A stretch of 16,055 nt of DNA. Source: Microcaldota archaeon (GTDB lineage Archaea; Micrarchaeota; Micrarchaeia; Micrarchaeales; CABMGC01). Below are positions 6,611-14,813 of the stretch, piece after piece. The stretch covers positions 1 through 16,055 of the forward strand of contig JASHTX010000092.1 in NCBI GenBank assembly GCA_030040335.1, in the 5' to 3' direction. Below the pieces are notes generated by a model, which was not told the origin of the DNA, made no database searches, and saw only the letters and a list, made by a program, of their open reading frames with translations. A program made the position numbers and the translations under genes. The stretch's first letter is position 1, and every line of letters starts with the position of its first letter.

Positions 6611-6967
6611 ATGGAAGATAAGATAATAATAAAGAATCTTGTCCTGCCTGCCAGGGTGGGTCTCTACGCAGAAGAGAATAGCAATGAGCAGAAAGTCGTC
6701 GTAGACCTCGAAATATCGATCGATCTGAGGAAAGCGGGTATGAAGGACAGTATCTACGAAACCGTTAACTTCACTACAGTCAGAAAGGAGATAACTGCGC
6801 TCTTTGCAAAGAAAAAATTCAGGTTGATTGAGGCTGCAGCAGAACAGATTGCATCGCAGACACTGGCTCACAAACACGTCAGGAAAGTAAGAGTGATGAT
6901 CAAAAAGGAAAGATTCAAGGAGAAGCCGCTGATCGGAATCGAGATTACGAGAGAAAGGCATGACTAG
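6611..6967 (+). CDS. folB: Dihydroneopterin aldolase, bacterial type, with Phe at the Tyr54 position
   Basis: The usual reaction is retro-aldol cleavage of 7,8-dihydroneopterin to 6-hydroxymethyl-7,8-dihydropterin and glycolaldehyde, in an octameric T-fold enzyme. This protein has 118 residues. From recalled sequence it aligns without gaps with Staphylococcus aureus FolB from residue 1 to about 57. The substrate-binding Glu22 and Glu74 (RLIEAAAE) and a Lys in MIKKERF (98-99) are kept. The segment ETVNFTTV places Phe54 (codon TTC, 6770-6772) where the bacterial enzymes have the catalytic Tyr. Loss of that hydroxyl is reported to shift the enzyme toward an oxygenase reaction, so the activity here is uncertain. 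The last 8 nt overlap folK, so the two are translationally coupled. Archaea normally use the unrelated MptD for this step. Confidence 0.92.
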   Translation: MEDKIIIKNLVLPARVGLYAEENSNEQKVVVDLEISIDLRKAGMKDSIYETVNFTTVRKEITALFAKKKFRLIEAAAEQIASQTLAHKHVRKVRVMIKKERFKEKPLIGIEITRERHD

Positions 6968-7436
6968 GGTATTTATCTCATTGGGTACAAACCTCGGAGA
7001 CAGAAAAGCAAATCTGAAGAGGGCGGCTGCGCTTCTCAAGAAAAAGATGCGCATAGTGAAAACATCTTCTTTGTACAAGACAAAGCCGATGTACATAACG
7101 CGTCAACCGTGGTTCCTCAACTCCGTGGTAGAAGGAGAAACAAAACTGACTCCGATAGCGCTGCTAAAGTATATTGCTGAGATAGAGCAAGTGCTCGGCA
7201 GACACAGGATCATAAAATACGGGCCGAGGCTAATAGACCTTGACATACTTTTCTATGGAAATAAGGTGGTAAAGCGGCGTGACCTGCAGATACCACATCC
7301 AAAACTTCAGGAGAGGGGTTTTGTGCTTGTGCCACTTGCAGAGATAGACCCGAAGCTGGTTCACCCAATTTACAAGAAGACCATCTCAGAACTTCTGGCA
7401 GAGATTCCAGACAACAAATCTGTTAAAAAACTATAA
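6960..7436 (+). CDS. folK: 6-hydroxymethyl-7,8-dihydropterin pyrophosphokinase (HPPK)
   Basis: The enzyme transfers pyrophosphate from ATP to 6-hydroxymethyl-dihydropterin, making the substrate of FolP. It has 158 residues, the same class as the E. coli enzyme. Visible are the start SLGTNLGDR (7-15), FLNSV (52-56), the Mg-binding GPRLIDLDILFYG (88-100) with Asp93 and Asp95, and IPHPKLQERGFVLVPL (111-126) with His113 and Arg119. Compared with E. coli, the basic loop before GPR (GRHRIIKYGPR) is one residue shorter. It is the last gene of the operon: its ATG overlaps the end of folB in ATGACTAG, with GAGAAAGG just upstream as ribosome binding site. It is convergent with the membrane glycosyltransferase, 51 nt away. 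Confidence 0.95.
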   Translation: MTRVFISLGTNLGDRKANLKRAAALLKKKMRIVKTSSLYKTKPMYITRQPWFLNSVVEGETKLTPIALLKYIAEIEQVLGRHRIIKYGPRLIDLDILFYGNKVVKRRDLQIPHPKLQERGFVLVPLAEIDPKLVHPIYKKTISELLAEIPDNKSVKKL

Positions 7437-7487
7437 GCCCAGAAGCGTGTCAGCATGCAGCTCTGGATTGCCCGGCAAGCCCGTTGC

Positions 7488-8954
7488 CTACTTGTTGAAA
7501 TATACGTATTTGGAAAAACTTGTATTAGCGTAGGTGTATGCGGTACCACTTCCACTCTGGTTAGAGCACACGGGCGTGTCTGATATCACAAGGCTCTTCG
7601 ACTGAGCGCATACACTGGAGTTTGCTTCGGTGCTGCCTGTGCAGTTAGCTGGATATATATCAAACACATAGCATGGGAGCGCTTGATTCCATGAGGCGCT
7701 GTAAGAGTAGAGGTGATAAGATTGCATGTTTTGATAAGGGAGAGCGTTTTGTAGATGCACAAAAAATGAGTATACGGTAGGGCTCCCTGGTCGTAAGGAT
7801 GAATATGCATATACTGGTAACGCAGTGTAGATGTAAGCAGACATCACGATGATTGTGATTATGACCTTGATACGCACATTCTTTAGCGTGCCAATAACTA
7901 GCGCAGTTCCCACTGCCGCAAAAGGTATGAAAGGAATTATGTATCGGTTCATGTTTTGAACTGGAGTGTACACAAGGCTTTGGGTACCATACGTAAAGTA
8001 TAGAGTTAGTACCAAGGCTGTGAGCGAGTAGGGCAGAAGTATTTGCCTATACCTCTTCTTAAACAGAGCCAAACTCGCAAGTACGAGGAGCGATGCGAGT
8101 ATGCCCGCATCGGCGATCTCACCCGCACCCCACATAACCAGCTTTGTTATGTCAACCACAGGGAATAACATGTAAATGTAAAAATACCTGTTATACCTAG
8201 GGTCGGTGCCCTCGTAGAACGCAAGCATCCTACTCGCCAGATCGAATGGCTTGCCAGGAACGAAAAAGAAGTACGGTAACGAAGCTATCAGTATTCCTGT
8301 CACTAGCAGGATGATCGGCAGCAGAGCTGCAAACAGCGAAGAAAAGCTCTTAACATCTGCTCTTTTGATCTTTAGTAGAACCTCAGAAAAGGAAAAGACG
8401 ATAAATCCGAGTATTGCAAAAGCCGCCTGATATCCGAAGAACAGGCCCAGGACAACCGGCATTCCGCTTAGCAGAATCAGAAGCCTGTTCTTTCTCTTTT
8501 CTGCAACTAATAATGCAAGCATTGAAAGCGTGAGAAGCATGCAGATGAATATGTCAGGGAAAAAACTGTTGGAATACGCATATATCAGGGGGTTGAATAG
8601 GTAGAGCGCAGATCCGACAAGCCCGCCCAGCCTGGTTCCGTACTGCGCGAGAATCTCAAATATGAACAATGCGGTGAGTGCTATTGCGCTTAGTGTCATG
8701 ATTGTCGGCGTGAATATAGAATGCCCGAACAGGAGGAGAAAGAGCTGCCCATATACAAAGTAGCCGAATGACTGTCCAAACTGTTGACTTAGCGAAGAGG
8801 GGTACTCCATTGAATAAGAGTAGACCGCCTCGTCAGACACACCCATTCCCCTAACTACAGGGTACATATACAGGTAGAACGCGATTACAATCAATAACAC
8901 GAGCACTGCATATGAAACTTCTTTTGAATTAACTCTGTGCCAGAGCAGTTTCAT
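7488..8954 (-). CDS. GT-C-type polytopic membrane glycosyltransferase (PMT/ArnT-like), probable
   Basis: The protein has 488 residues with about ten to eleven hydrophobic helices between residues 13 and 383. The first outside loop carries SDEAVYSY (40-47), the Asp-Glu pair (D41-E42) typical of GT-C enzymes that use polyprenyl-phosphate sugars. A further Asp sits in FFPDIF (131-136), as in ArnT/PMT relatives. The C-terminal 100 residues form an outside domain with four Cys (428, 438, 449, 463), probably two disulfides, and four N-glycosylation sequons (Asn437, 445, 465, 477). It probably acts in surface glycan or S-layer glycoprotein assembly, but donor and acceptor are unknown. The start is secure: GGAGG lies 7 nt before ATG 8954. 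It follows the ligase by 35 nt and may be co-transcribed, although ATATAATTT at 8975-8983 could be its own TATA box. Confidence 0.75.
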   Translation of the reverse strand: MKLLWHRVNSKEVSYAVLVLLIVIAFYLYMYPVVRGMGVSDEAVYSYSMEYPSSLSQQFGQSFGYFVYGQLFLLLFGHSIFTPTIMTLSAIALTALFIFEILAQYGTRLGGLVGSALYLFNPLIYAYSNSFFPDIFICMLLTLSMLALLVAEKRKNRLLILLSGMPVVLGLFFGYQAAFAILGFIVFSFSEVLLKIKRADVKSFSSLFAALLPIILLVTGILIASLPYFFFVPGKPFDLASRMLAFYEGTDPRYNRYFYIYMLFPVVDITKLVMWGAGEIADAGILASLLVLASLALFKKRYRQILLPYSLTALVLTLYFTYGTQSLVYTPVQNMNRYIIPFIPFAAVGTALVIGTLKNVRIKVIITIIVMSAYIYTALPVYAYSSLRPGSPTVYSFFVHLQNALPYQNMQSYHLYSYSASWNQALPCYVFDIYPANCTGSTEANSSVCAQSKSLVISDTPVCSNQSGSGTAYTYANTSFSKYVYFNK

Positions 8955-8961
8955 TTATTAT

Positions 8962-8966
8962 CCTCC
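8962..8966 (-). promoter_or_regulatory. Strong Shine-Dalgarno site of the glycosyltransferase gene
   Basis: GGAGG on the minus strand lies 7 nt from the ATG at 8954. It is among the best ribosome binding sites in the window and fixes the start. Confidence 0.65.
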
Positions 8967-8989
8967 ACACTTCCAAATTATATCGGACC

Positions 8990-10768
8990 CTAAGCTTCTT
9001 CTCCCACTTTGGTCTTTCTCTGCTGCTTGAACATCTCTATTATCTCCTTTGTAGTAGTGGCCTCATCGGCGCTCTTGTCCTCTCTTATTCCGTTGCTGAC
9101 GATTCTCGGAAATCTCAGTGCGTATCCGACTTCCTCTTCTCCTTCCGCATGTCTGCCGGCCGTGTGCATTGGTGATTTTGTTATCTCATCTGCCCTGACG
9201 GTGACGACGTACTTAGGCTCGACCCAGTAGTCAGGCTCTACTATAGAGCTCACCCTTGCTGGCTTCTTGCCTGATTTTATCTTCTCTAGCGTCTTCTTGA
9301 ACATCTTCATGTTCTCTTCACTGAAGCCAGTGCCGATTCTTGTTATTGTCTCATACATGTCGGTTTTTTCATTGTACACTGCCGCAAGCAGCCCGCCGAA
9401 TCCGAACTCTGCCCTTATTCCCTTGCCCACATAGTAGCCCACTATCACAAGATCTACGGTGTCTGACAGCTCGCCCTTGTAGCTTCTCTTCATCTTTATC
9501 CAGCTGAACTTTCTCGCGCCGGCGATGTATGGTGCGTCAAGGTCCTTTGCTACTATGCCTTCAAGTCCGTCTTCGACCATCTCCTCGAAGTATCTTTCCA
9601 TCTCCTTCGGCTTTGTTGCGATGATCATGTCGGAGAATCTTATTGTCCCGTCTCCCTTCACAATTCTCTCCAGCGTCTTCCTTCGCTCTTCGTATCTCTT
9701 CTTAAGATAACTCTCTCCGTTCAGGTAGAGGATATCAAACGCGAAGAGGTGCAGCGGCAGCTCCTGGCTCTTTTCCTCAACCCCGTGTTTCCTCTTCCTT
9801 TGTATCGTCTCCTGGAAGGGGTGGAACTGTTTCGTCGCCTCATCGTAGGCTATTGCTTCCCCCTCTATTATCGCGCTCTGCGCGTTAATCTCTTTGAGCG
9901 CTGCGTTTACAATTTCAGGAAACATCTCTGTGAGCCTTTCAAGCCTTCGCGAGAAGATCTCGACCTTCTTGTTCTTCTTGTCCACATGCACCTGGGCTCT
10001 CAGGCCGTCATACTTGCTCTCCACGGCCGCCTTCCCGTGCATCCTTTCCAGTATCTCCTCAGCTGTAGGCAGCCTCTCTGCCAGTGCCGGCCTGATAGGG
10101 TTGAAGAGCGTTACCCTGAAGTCCTCGACTCCCTTGGTCCCTTCCTTCATCAGCGTTTCGCCGACTAGCCCAAGGTCACTGCATATGTTGTATGCTTCCT
10201 CGAGCCTTGCCTTGAATGTCCGCTCGCCTGTTTCTGCCTTGGATAGTGCCTCAAGTATTGTAGCGTCTCCGGCTCCAAGCCTGAGCTGGCCCAGTGCGAA
10301 TCTGACAATGTAACGCGCCTCAAGCGGGCTGCTTGCTGCAAGCAGGTTCGCTAGCATCTTTATCTTCGCGTCTTTGCTGCCTTCGCCGCTGGTCGTCGCT
10401 ATCTTGTGCAGTGTCTCGAAAACTTCGTTTATCTCGAACTTCTCCTTGCTCATCCTCCTTAGTTTTGTATTGGCTATGAATTGCTCTGCTGTCTTGCCGA
10501 GGTCGCCGGTTTTCTTGAAGCTCTCTTCTACCTTCTGCTTCTCGCTACCTGTTGCAGTCGCTATCGCCTCCTCAGCCAGCTTCTCAGCTATGCCTATGTC
10601 GACTCCTGCAAAAGGCGGCGCGAGCAGGCCCGTCGTCATGTATATGGTGTTCCTGATCTCGTTCTTCTTTGTCTTCTTGAAGAGCTCGGTCAGTACGTCG
10701 ATCATCTCGAGACGCGAGCTTATGCCTTCAAGCCTATTGTAATAATCGGCCGTTTCCTGAAAAAGCAT
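8990..10768 (-). CDS. lig: ATP-dependent DNA ligase, archaeal type
   Basis: The enzyme seals nicks in DNA during replication and repair through an enzyme-AMP intermediate. It has 592 residues, close to other archaeal and eukaryotic ligase I relatives. An N-terminal helical DNA-binding domain (about 1-220; ARYIVRFALGQLRLGAGDATIL at 151-172 is the typical segment) is followed by the adenylation domain. That domain has motif I SKYDGLRAQ with Lys252 as AMP acceptor, IEGEAIAYD (301-309), FAFDILYLNG (342-351), GLEGIVAKD (401-409) and SWIKMKR (422-428). The OB fold ends with ALRFPRIV (550-557). The PCNA-binding QKSFF box of Pyrococcus ligase is not seen at the matching place (about 100-112 reads NTKLRRMSKEKFE). 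The start ATG 10768 is preceded by a TATA box at a short-leader distance. Confidence 0.96.
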   Translation of the reverse strand: MLFQETADYYNRLEGISSRLEMIDVLTELFKKTKKNEIRNTIYMTTGLLAPPFAGVDIGIAEKLAEEAIATATGSEKQKVEESFKKTGDLGKTAEQFIANTKLRRMSKEKFEINEVFETLHKIATTSGEGSKDAKIKMLANLLAASSPLEARYIVRFALGQLRLGAGDATILEALSKAETGERTFKARLEEAYNICSDLGLVGETLMKEGTKGVEDFRVTLFNPIRPALAERLPTAEEILERMHGKAAVESKYDGLRAQVHVDKKNKKVEIFSRRLERLTEMFPEIVNAALKEINAQSAIIEGEAIAYDEATKQFHPFQETIQRKRKHGVEEKSQELPLHLFAFDILYLNGESYLKKRYEERRKTLERIVKGDGTIRFSDMIIATKPKEMERYFEEMVEDGLEGIVAKDLDAPYIAGARKFSWIKMKRSYKGELSDTVDLVIVGYYVGKGIRAEFGFGGLLAAVYNEKTDMYETITRIGTGFSEENMKMFKKTLEKIKSGKKPARVSSIVEPDYWVEPKYVVTVRADEITKSPMHTAGRHAEGEEEVGYALRFPRIVSNGIREDKSADEATTTKEIIEMFKQQRKTKVGEEA

Positions 10769-10796
10769 TCAACCTAGTTATCTGCTCGCCCAAAGC

Positions 10797-10804
10797 TTTT
10801 ATAT
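10797..10804 (-). promoter_or_regulatory. TATA box of the DNA ligase gene
   Basis: The minus strand reads GAATATAAAAGC. The box is centred 32 nt before the ATG at 10768, so the predicted leader is only about 6 nt. An AGGT sits 3 nt before the ATG. Confidence 0.55.
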
Positions 10805-10858
10805 TCTGTTTACCACCTATGGCACGGGAATAATCTTAGGCTGCACAAGTGCTGACAT

Positions 10859-11449
10859 CTAGGCTCTCAGACGCCCAAAAAACGATGCAACCGCACCTGA
10901 TCTGTCCAACCTACGTGTTGCTTCGCCAGCAACCTGCGCTATTTCACTGGCTATTATGTTGTTTGTTGTCGTCATTACCCACTTCCTGACCTGCGGTTGC
11001 GCCAAGAATCTTTTCACAGAGTATTCTTCCAGCTCTTTCTCGAAGTTTAAATGCGACCGCTTGCCATGGTAAACGTCCATTTCGAAGTTCAGAAAATCTC
11101 CATTTAGATTGAATGTCCTTCTAAACTTTCTGTCTCTGGCAAATGTGTCGTCAAACGGAATATTCTGGAATTCACCCGTTTTGCTATTATAGTGCCTCTC
11201 GGTCAAATCGATTAGGAATATCGGCATGTGCCAGTGCTTCAGTTCAGGATCATCCTTAGGTTGATATTGTCTACGCATTGATATTGTCAGCGTCCTGTAA
11301 TTCGGGTCCCTTTTTTGCTGTTCTGCGAGCTGCCACTCTTGAAAAGCCGAATCCTCTCTTACAGAACGAAGTTCGAATCGTTTTGTTTCTGTCCCGACTA
11401 CTTCGAAAGAGGCACGCACTATGTGCTCGCTAATATGAGTTTCCGCCAT
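10859..11449 (-). CDS. Hypothetical protein, 196 residues, no recognised family
   Basis: I do not recognise this protein. It is soluble and charged, with no signal peptide or membrane helix. Residues 1-30 look like beta strands (HIVRASFEVVGTETKRFELR). Residues 55-125 are rich in aromatic and basic residues (HWHMPIFLIDLTERHY at 72-87, KFRRTFNLNGDFLNFEMDVY at 108-127). Residues 135-196 are mostly helical and end VASFFGRLRA. There is no Cys and no obvious catalytic motif. The start ATG 11449 is supported by TATA-like ATAAATAA at 11481-11488, 35 nt upstream. It stands alone between the ligase and sufS with a gap on each side, so it is probably monocistronic. Codon use looks ordinary for the window, and the long open frame supports a real gene. 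Confidence 0.75.
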   Translation of the reverse strand: MAETHISEHIVRASFEVVGTETKRFELRSVREDSAFQEWQLAEQQKRDPNYRTLTISMRRQYQPKDDPELKHWHMPIFLIDLTERHYNSKTGEFQNIPFDDTFARDRKFRRTFNLNGDFLNFEMDVYHGKRSHLNFEKELEEYSVKRFLAQPQVRKWVMTTTNNIIASEIAQVAGEATRRLDRSGAVASFFGRLRA

Positions 11450-11480
11450 GTTTCATCGTCGCTCTTCCTTGTTTTCAGGC

Positions 11481-11488
11481 TTATTTAT
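11481..11488 (-). promoter_or_regulatory. Possible TATA box of the 196-residue hypothetical gene
   Basis: The minus strand reads GCATAAATAAGCC, centred 35 nt before the ATG. A second candidate, TTATTTAA at 11498-11505, lies 52 nt upstream and would give a leader of about 26 nt. Only one is likely used. Confidence 0.4.
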
Positions 11489-11587
11489 GCTTTGGCTTTA
11501 AATAAGTCCCAAATCCCTGACATGTCTTCTTGCAGTGGATCATTTCATAGGTCGGTCTATCTGTTTTCTCTCTGGGGACTGGCAGAA

Positions 11588-12832
11588 TTAGTTCTTTATC
11601 TTCAGAACTTCCCTGACCTTTGAGATTGCGGCAACTGCCTTATCCACTTCCTCTTCATTGTTGTAGATGTAGAAGCTCATTCTCGGAACAGCGGGCTGCA
11701 TCAAGACCTTTGTGACAAGAGGCATCGCGCAGTGATGCCCAGACCTTACTGCAATTCCCTCGTTGTCAAAGACCTGAGCTATGTCGTGTGCGTGAGCGCC
11801 TGGCATTGAAAATGCTATTACGCCTGCCTTCTTCTCGATTTCCTCAACCCCAGGGCCGAAAGCCTTCACCCCTGAACCTGCAAGCTTCTCAAGCGCGTAT
11901 TTTGTCAGTGTCTTCTCGTGTTCCCTTACGTTCTCCATTCCCAGTTTCTTGAGATACTTTATCGCCGCTCCGAAACCTATCGCCCCTTCGATGTTCTGAG
12001 TGCCGGCCTCGAACTTCCACGGAAGCTCGTTCCATGTGGACTCCTGGAAGTCTACAGATCTTATCATGTCCCCACCTGCATGGAAGGGTGGCATCTCCTC
12101 CAGCACCTCCTCCCTGCCGTACAGAACGCCGACTCCGCTCGGCCCCAGCATCTTGTGGCTGGAAAAGGCCACGAACTCCGCATGCATATCCTTGACGTTG
12201 ACGGGCATGTGCGGAACTGACTGCGCTGCATCCACCAGTACCGTGGAGTCTACCTCATGTGCCATTCGCGTCATCTCTTCTACGTCATTGATCGTTCCGA
12301 GAACGTTCGAAACGTGGGTGAACGCGACCATCTTCGGTCTTGACTGAAGTTTTGCCCTGTAATCATCCATGTCGATGAACTTCGAGCCTTCAAGCTTGAC
12401 GTAATCGAGTGTTGCGCCTCTCCTTTTTGCCAGGAGCTGCCATGGGACTATGTTGCTGTGGTGCTCCATCTCAGTTATGAGTATATGGTCTCCGCGCTCA
12501 ACGTTTGCGTCGCCCCAAGCCCTGGCCACTGCGTTTATCGCTTCTGTTGTGCTTCTCAGGTATACTATGCTCCTGTAGCTCTCAGCGCCTATGAACTTCG
12601 CGGTAAGCTCCTTTGTTTTTATGTACTGCTCGGTCGCATCCTCTGCCAGCTTGTATATCCCGCGATGTATGTTTGCGTTTGTCTTCTTGTAGTGCTTCGC
12701 GACCGCGTTTATGACCTGCCTTGGTTTCTGCGATGTGGCCGCGCTATCAAGATACACTAGCGGCTTCCCGTTCATCGTTGTCTTCAGTATCGGAAAATCC
12801 TTCCTTATCTTTTCCACGTCAAGCGATGCCAT
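11588..12832 (-). CDS. sufS: Cysteine desulfurase SufS
   Basis: This PLP enzyme removes sulfur from L-cysteine and passes it on as a persulfide for Fe-S cluster assembly. It has 414 residues and is a group II (SufS/CsdA-like) enzyme. PLP residues are visible: His125 in EMEHHSN, Asp201 in VLVDAAQS, and Lys227 in SSHKMLGPSG as the Schiff-base lysine. The persulfide cysteine is Cys368 in RSGHHCAMP. MSFYIYNNEEEVD matches the C-terminal family pattern. One oddity is LRSTTEAIN (92-100), where Ser94 replaces the usual Gly of RGTTE. It is the last gene of the suf operon, 4 nt after sufC. No SufE or SufU sulfur carrier is seen in the window. Confidence 0.96.
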   Translation of the reverse strand: MASLDVEKIRKDFPILKTTMNGKPLVYLDSAATSQKPRQVINAVAKHYKKTNANIHRGIYKLAEDATEQYIKTKELTAKFIGAESYRSIVYLRSTTEAINAVARAWGDANVERGDHILITEMEHHSNIVPWQLLAKRRGATLDYVKLEGSKFIDMDDYRAKLQSRPKMVAFTHVSNVLGTINDVEEMTRMAHEVDSTVLVDAAQSVPHMPVNVKDMHAEFVAFSSHKMLGPSGVGVLYGREEVLEEMPPFHAGGDMIRSVDFQESTWNELPWKFEAGTQNIEGAIGFGAAIKYLKKLGMENVREHEKTLTKYALEKLAGSGVKAFGPGVEEIEKKAGVIAFSMPGAHAHDIAQVFDNEGIAVRSGHHCAMPLVTKVLMQPAVPRMSFYIYNNEEEVDKAVAAISKVREVLKIKN

Positions 12833-12836
12833 TAGA

Positions 12837-13559
12837 TCAGAACTTGTATCCCTCCTTCTCTATTTTGTCTGCGAGTTCCTTGCCTCCTTCCTGCACTATC
12901 TTGCCGTCTACCATTACGTGCACGTATTTTGGCTTCATATAGTTTAGTATCCTGCTGTAGTGAGTTATGAGCAGTATGCCTGCGTTCGTCTTGGATTGAA
13001 ACTCGTTCACGTTCTCAGCCACAGTCCTTACCGCGTCCACGTCAAGCCCCGAGTCTGGCTCATCCAGTATTGCTATCTTCGGCTTCAGGAGTTCCATCTG
13101 GAGGACCTCTATCTTCTTCTTCTCTCCTCCGGAGAATCCGTAGTTGAGCGATCTGCCGACTATGTCCTCCTTTATGTGCAGCTTCTTCGTGCTCTCATTT
13201 ATCTCCTCCATGAACTCCTTGAAAGATAGGTTGCCCTGCAGGGATGCCTTGGCCGTGTTCAGGAAATTGAGCAGTCCAAGCCCTTCAACCTCTATCGGTT
13301 GCTGGAACTGCAGGAAGAGACCTAGCTTTGCCCTCTTGTCTGTGGACATCTTCAGTATGCTCTCTCCGTCCACCAGTATGTCCCCGCTCTTGATTTTCAT
13401 CTTAGTATGTCCAAGGATGGCTCTCGAAAGTGTTGTTTTCCCGGATCCATTAGGGCCCATGAGCACGTGGAACTCGCCCTCGTTTATAGTGAGGGTAATG
13501 CCCTTGATCACTTCCTTGTCTTCAACCTCCACGTGAAGGTCCTTTATCTCAAGCTTCAT
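12837..13559 (-). CDS. sufC: Fe-S assembly ATPase SufC
   Basis: This ABC-type ATPase drives conformational change in the SufBCD scaffold. It is soluble, with 240 residues. It has Walker A GPNGSGKTT (35-43), a Q-loop near LQFQQP (83-88), signature FSGGE (142-146), Walker B IAILDEPDSGLD (162-173) with Glu167 as catalytic base, and the switch His200 in LITHYSRIL. LNYGFSGGEKKKIEVLQM is the SufC-specific form of the signature region. Its ATG overlaps the sufD stop in ATGA (13556-13559), so translation is coupled. sufS follows after 4 nt. Confidence 0.97.
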   Translation of the reverse strand: MKLEIKDLHVEVEDKEVIKGITLTINEGEFHVLMGPNGSGKTTLSRAILGHTKMKIKSGDILVDGESILKMSTDKRAKLGLFLQFQQPIEVEGLGLLNFLNTAKASLQGNLSFKEFMEEINESTKKLHIKEDIVGRSLNYGFSGGEKKKIEVLQMELLKPKIAILDEPDSGLDVDAVRTVAENVNEFQSKTNAGILLITHYSRILNYMKPKYVHVMVDGKIVQEGGKELADKIEKEGYKF

Positions 13560-14797
13560 TTTTTCGCCCTCTCGCTTGGCACAATCCAGAGGTTCTGCAT
13601 GCTTATCCTGGGAACCTGAGAGTGTCTGTCATTGTCCAGCTTATCCAACAGTATTGATATTGCAACCTCCTTAACTATATCGTTTTCTATATCGGCAAGA
13701 TATTTTGATATGAAACTAGCAACGAATATCCTTTTTGCCTTTGTTTCGTCTATTCCCCTTGACATTAGGTAGAAGAGCGCCTCCTTGTCGACCGGCGCAG
13801 TTGATGCGCTGTGCGATGCAAATGCGACGTCCTTGCAGTCTATCGACATGTCAGGCAGCGGCTGTATCCTTGAATCAGGATCCATGACCAAACCCTTCTC
13901 TTCGACGTTCGAGTATGAACCTCTTGTGTTTCTTGCGACCTTCGCATATCCCTTCAGTATGCAGTAGGATTTGCCACGCAGCACCGCACCGGACCTTAGC
14001 ATTGCCTTGGTGAACTCATTTGAGTTGAGCAAGAACGTGTTCACATCGAACTTCTGTTCAGCATGGCCGAACACTATCTCGTTGACCAGAAGGTTGCTTT
14101 CCTTTCCCGCAGCTTCTGCGAAGGTCGTGGTTCTCGTCAAGCCCCCTCCGTTGTAGATAACATTGAACCTGAGACTCGCCTTCTCTTCCACATTTGCTTT
14201 GTTCAGGGAACCTACGGTGGTCTTCGAATTCTCGTTGTGAAGTATGTTCACCTCCACATCCGATCTTTCTCCGACTTTAATAACGTGGAAAGGGGCTATG
14301 ATCGCGCCTTCAGTGGTTGTTGAGCCGAACCACTCGAACACGTTCAGTTTTGCGTCTTTGCCCACGTCGATGACTATCTCAAGCGGCAGGTTGACATTGT
14401 CGCACAGCATAAGAAGATTCAGTTTCACTTCCTTCTTGTCTGGTATCTCCACAGCTACGGTGTTGCCAGATGTTTTTGTTATGTAGTCTCCAAGCTTTTC
14501 TTCAGGCGCATTGGTCTCTGCACCTTCCTGCTTCTTGCCCGGTTTCTTGTTTATCACCTTAACGAACTCGCTCTTTGACTCGAAGCCGTTCGCACCGTTT
14601 ACCAGGTCGAAGCGCAGCCTCGATTCGTTGATTATCTGCTTTCTCAGCGAGTCAAGCTCCCCGTTTGACGCTGCGCCCTCTCTTTGGGCAGGGACCTGGA
14701 GGTTTAGCGTGTATTTCTTGTAGAGCTCCTTTGTCTCGAACGGCATTTCGCGATAGCTCGTAATAGCCTCCTCTAAAATCCTGTTGTAGTCTTGCAA
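13556..14797 (-). CDS. sufD: Fe-S scaffold protein SufD
   Basis: SufD is a beta-helix protein that pairs with SufB and SufC to build Fe-S clusters. It has 413 residues. The N-terminal 100 residues are helical and poorly conserved, with a Lys/Glu-rich linker at 81-104. The core from about 120 is repetitive beta strand. The C-terminal part has VARNTRGSYSNVEEKGLVMD and AFASHSAS, where His329 matches the conserved SufD histidine near the cluster-forming interface, then LFYLMSRGI as in SufB. The start at 14797 is TTG, with GGTG about 6 nt upstream, 16 nt after the sufB stop. No ATG is nearer than codon 18. The SufD call, rather than a second SufB, rests on gene order and the lack of the SufB-type Cys before the conserved His. 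Confidence 0.92.
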   Translation of the reverse strand: MQDYNRILEEAITSYREMPFETKELYKKYTLNLQVPAQREGAASNGELDSLRKQIINESRLRFDLVNGANGFESKSEFVKVINKKPGKKQEGAETNAPEEKLGDYITKTSGNTVAVEIPDKKEVKLNLLMLCDNVNLPLEIVIDVGKDAKLNVFEWFGSTTTEGAIIAPFHVIKVGERSDVEVNILHNENSKTTVGSLNKANVEEKASLRFNVIYNGGGLTRTTTFAEAAGKESNLLVNEIVFGHAEQKFDVNTFLLNSNEFTKAMLRSGAVLRGKSYCILKGYAKVARNTRGSYSNVEEKGLVMDPDSRIQPLPDMSIDCKDVAFASHSASTAPVDKEALFYLMSRGIDETKAKRIFVASFISKYLADIENDIVKEVAISILLDKLDNDRHSQVPRISMQNLWIVPSERAKK

Positions 14798-14813
14798 AAG
14801 AACACCGTACTGT

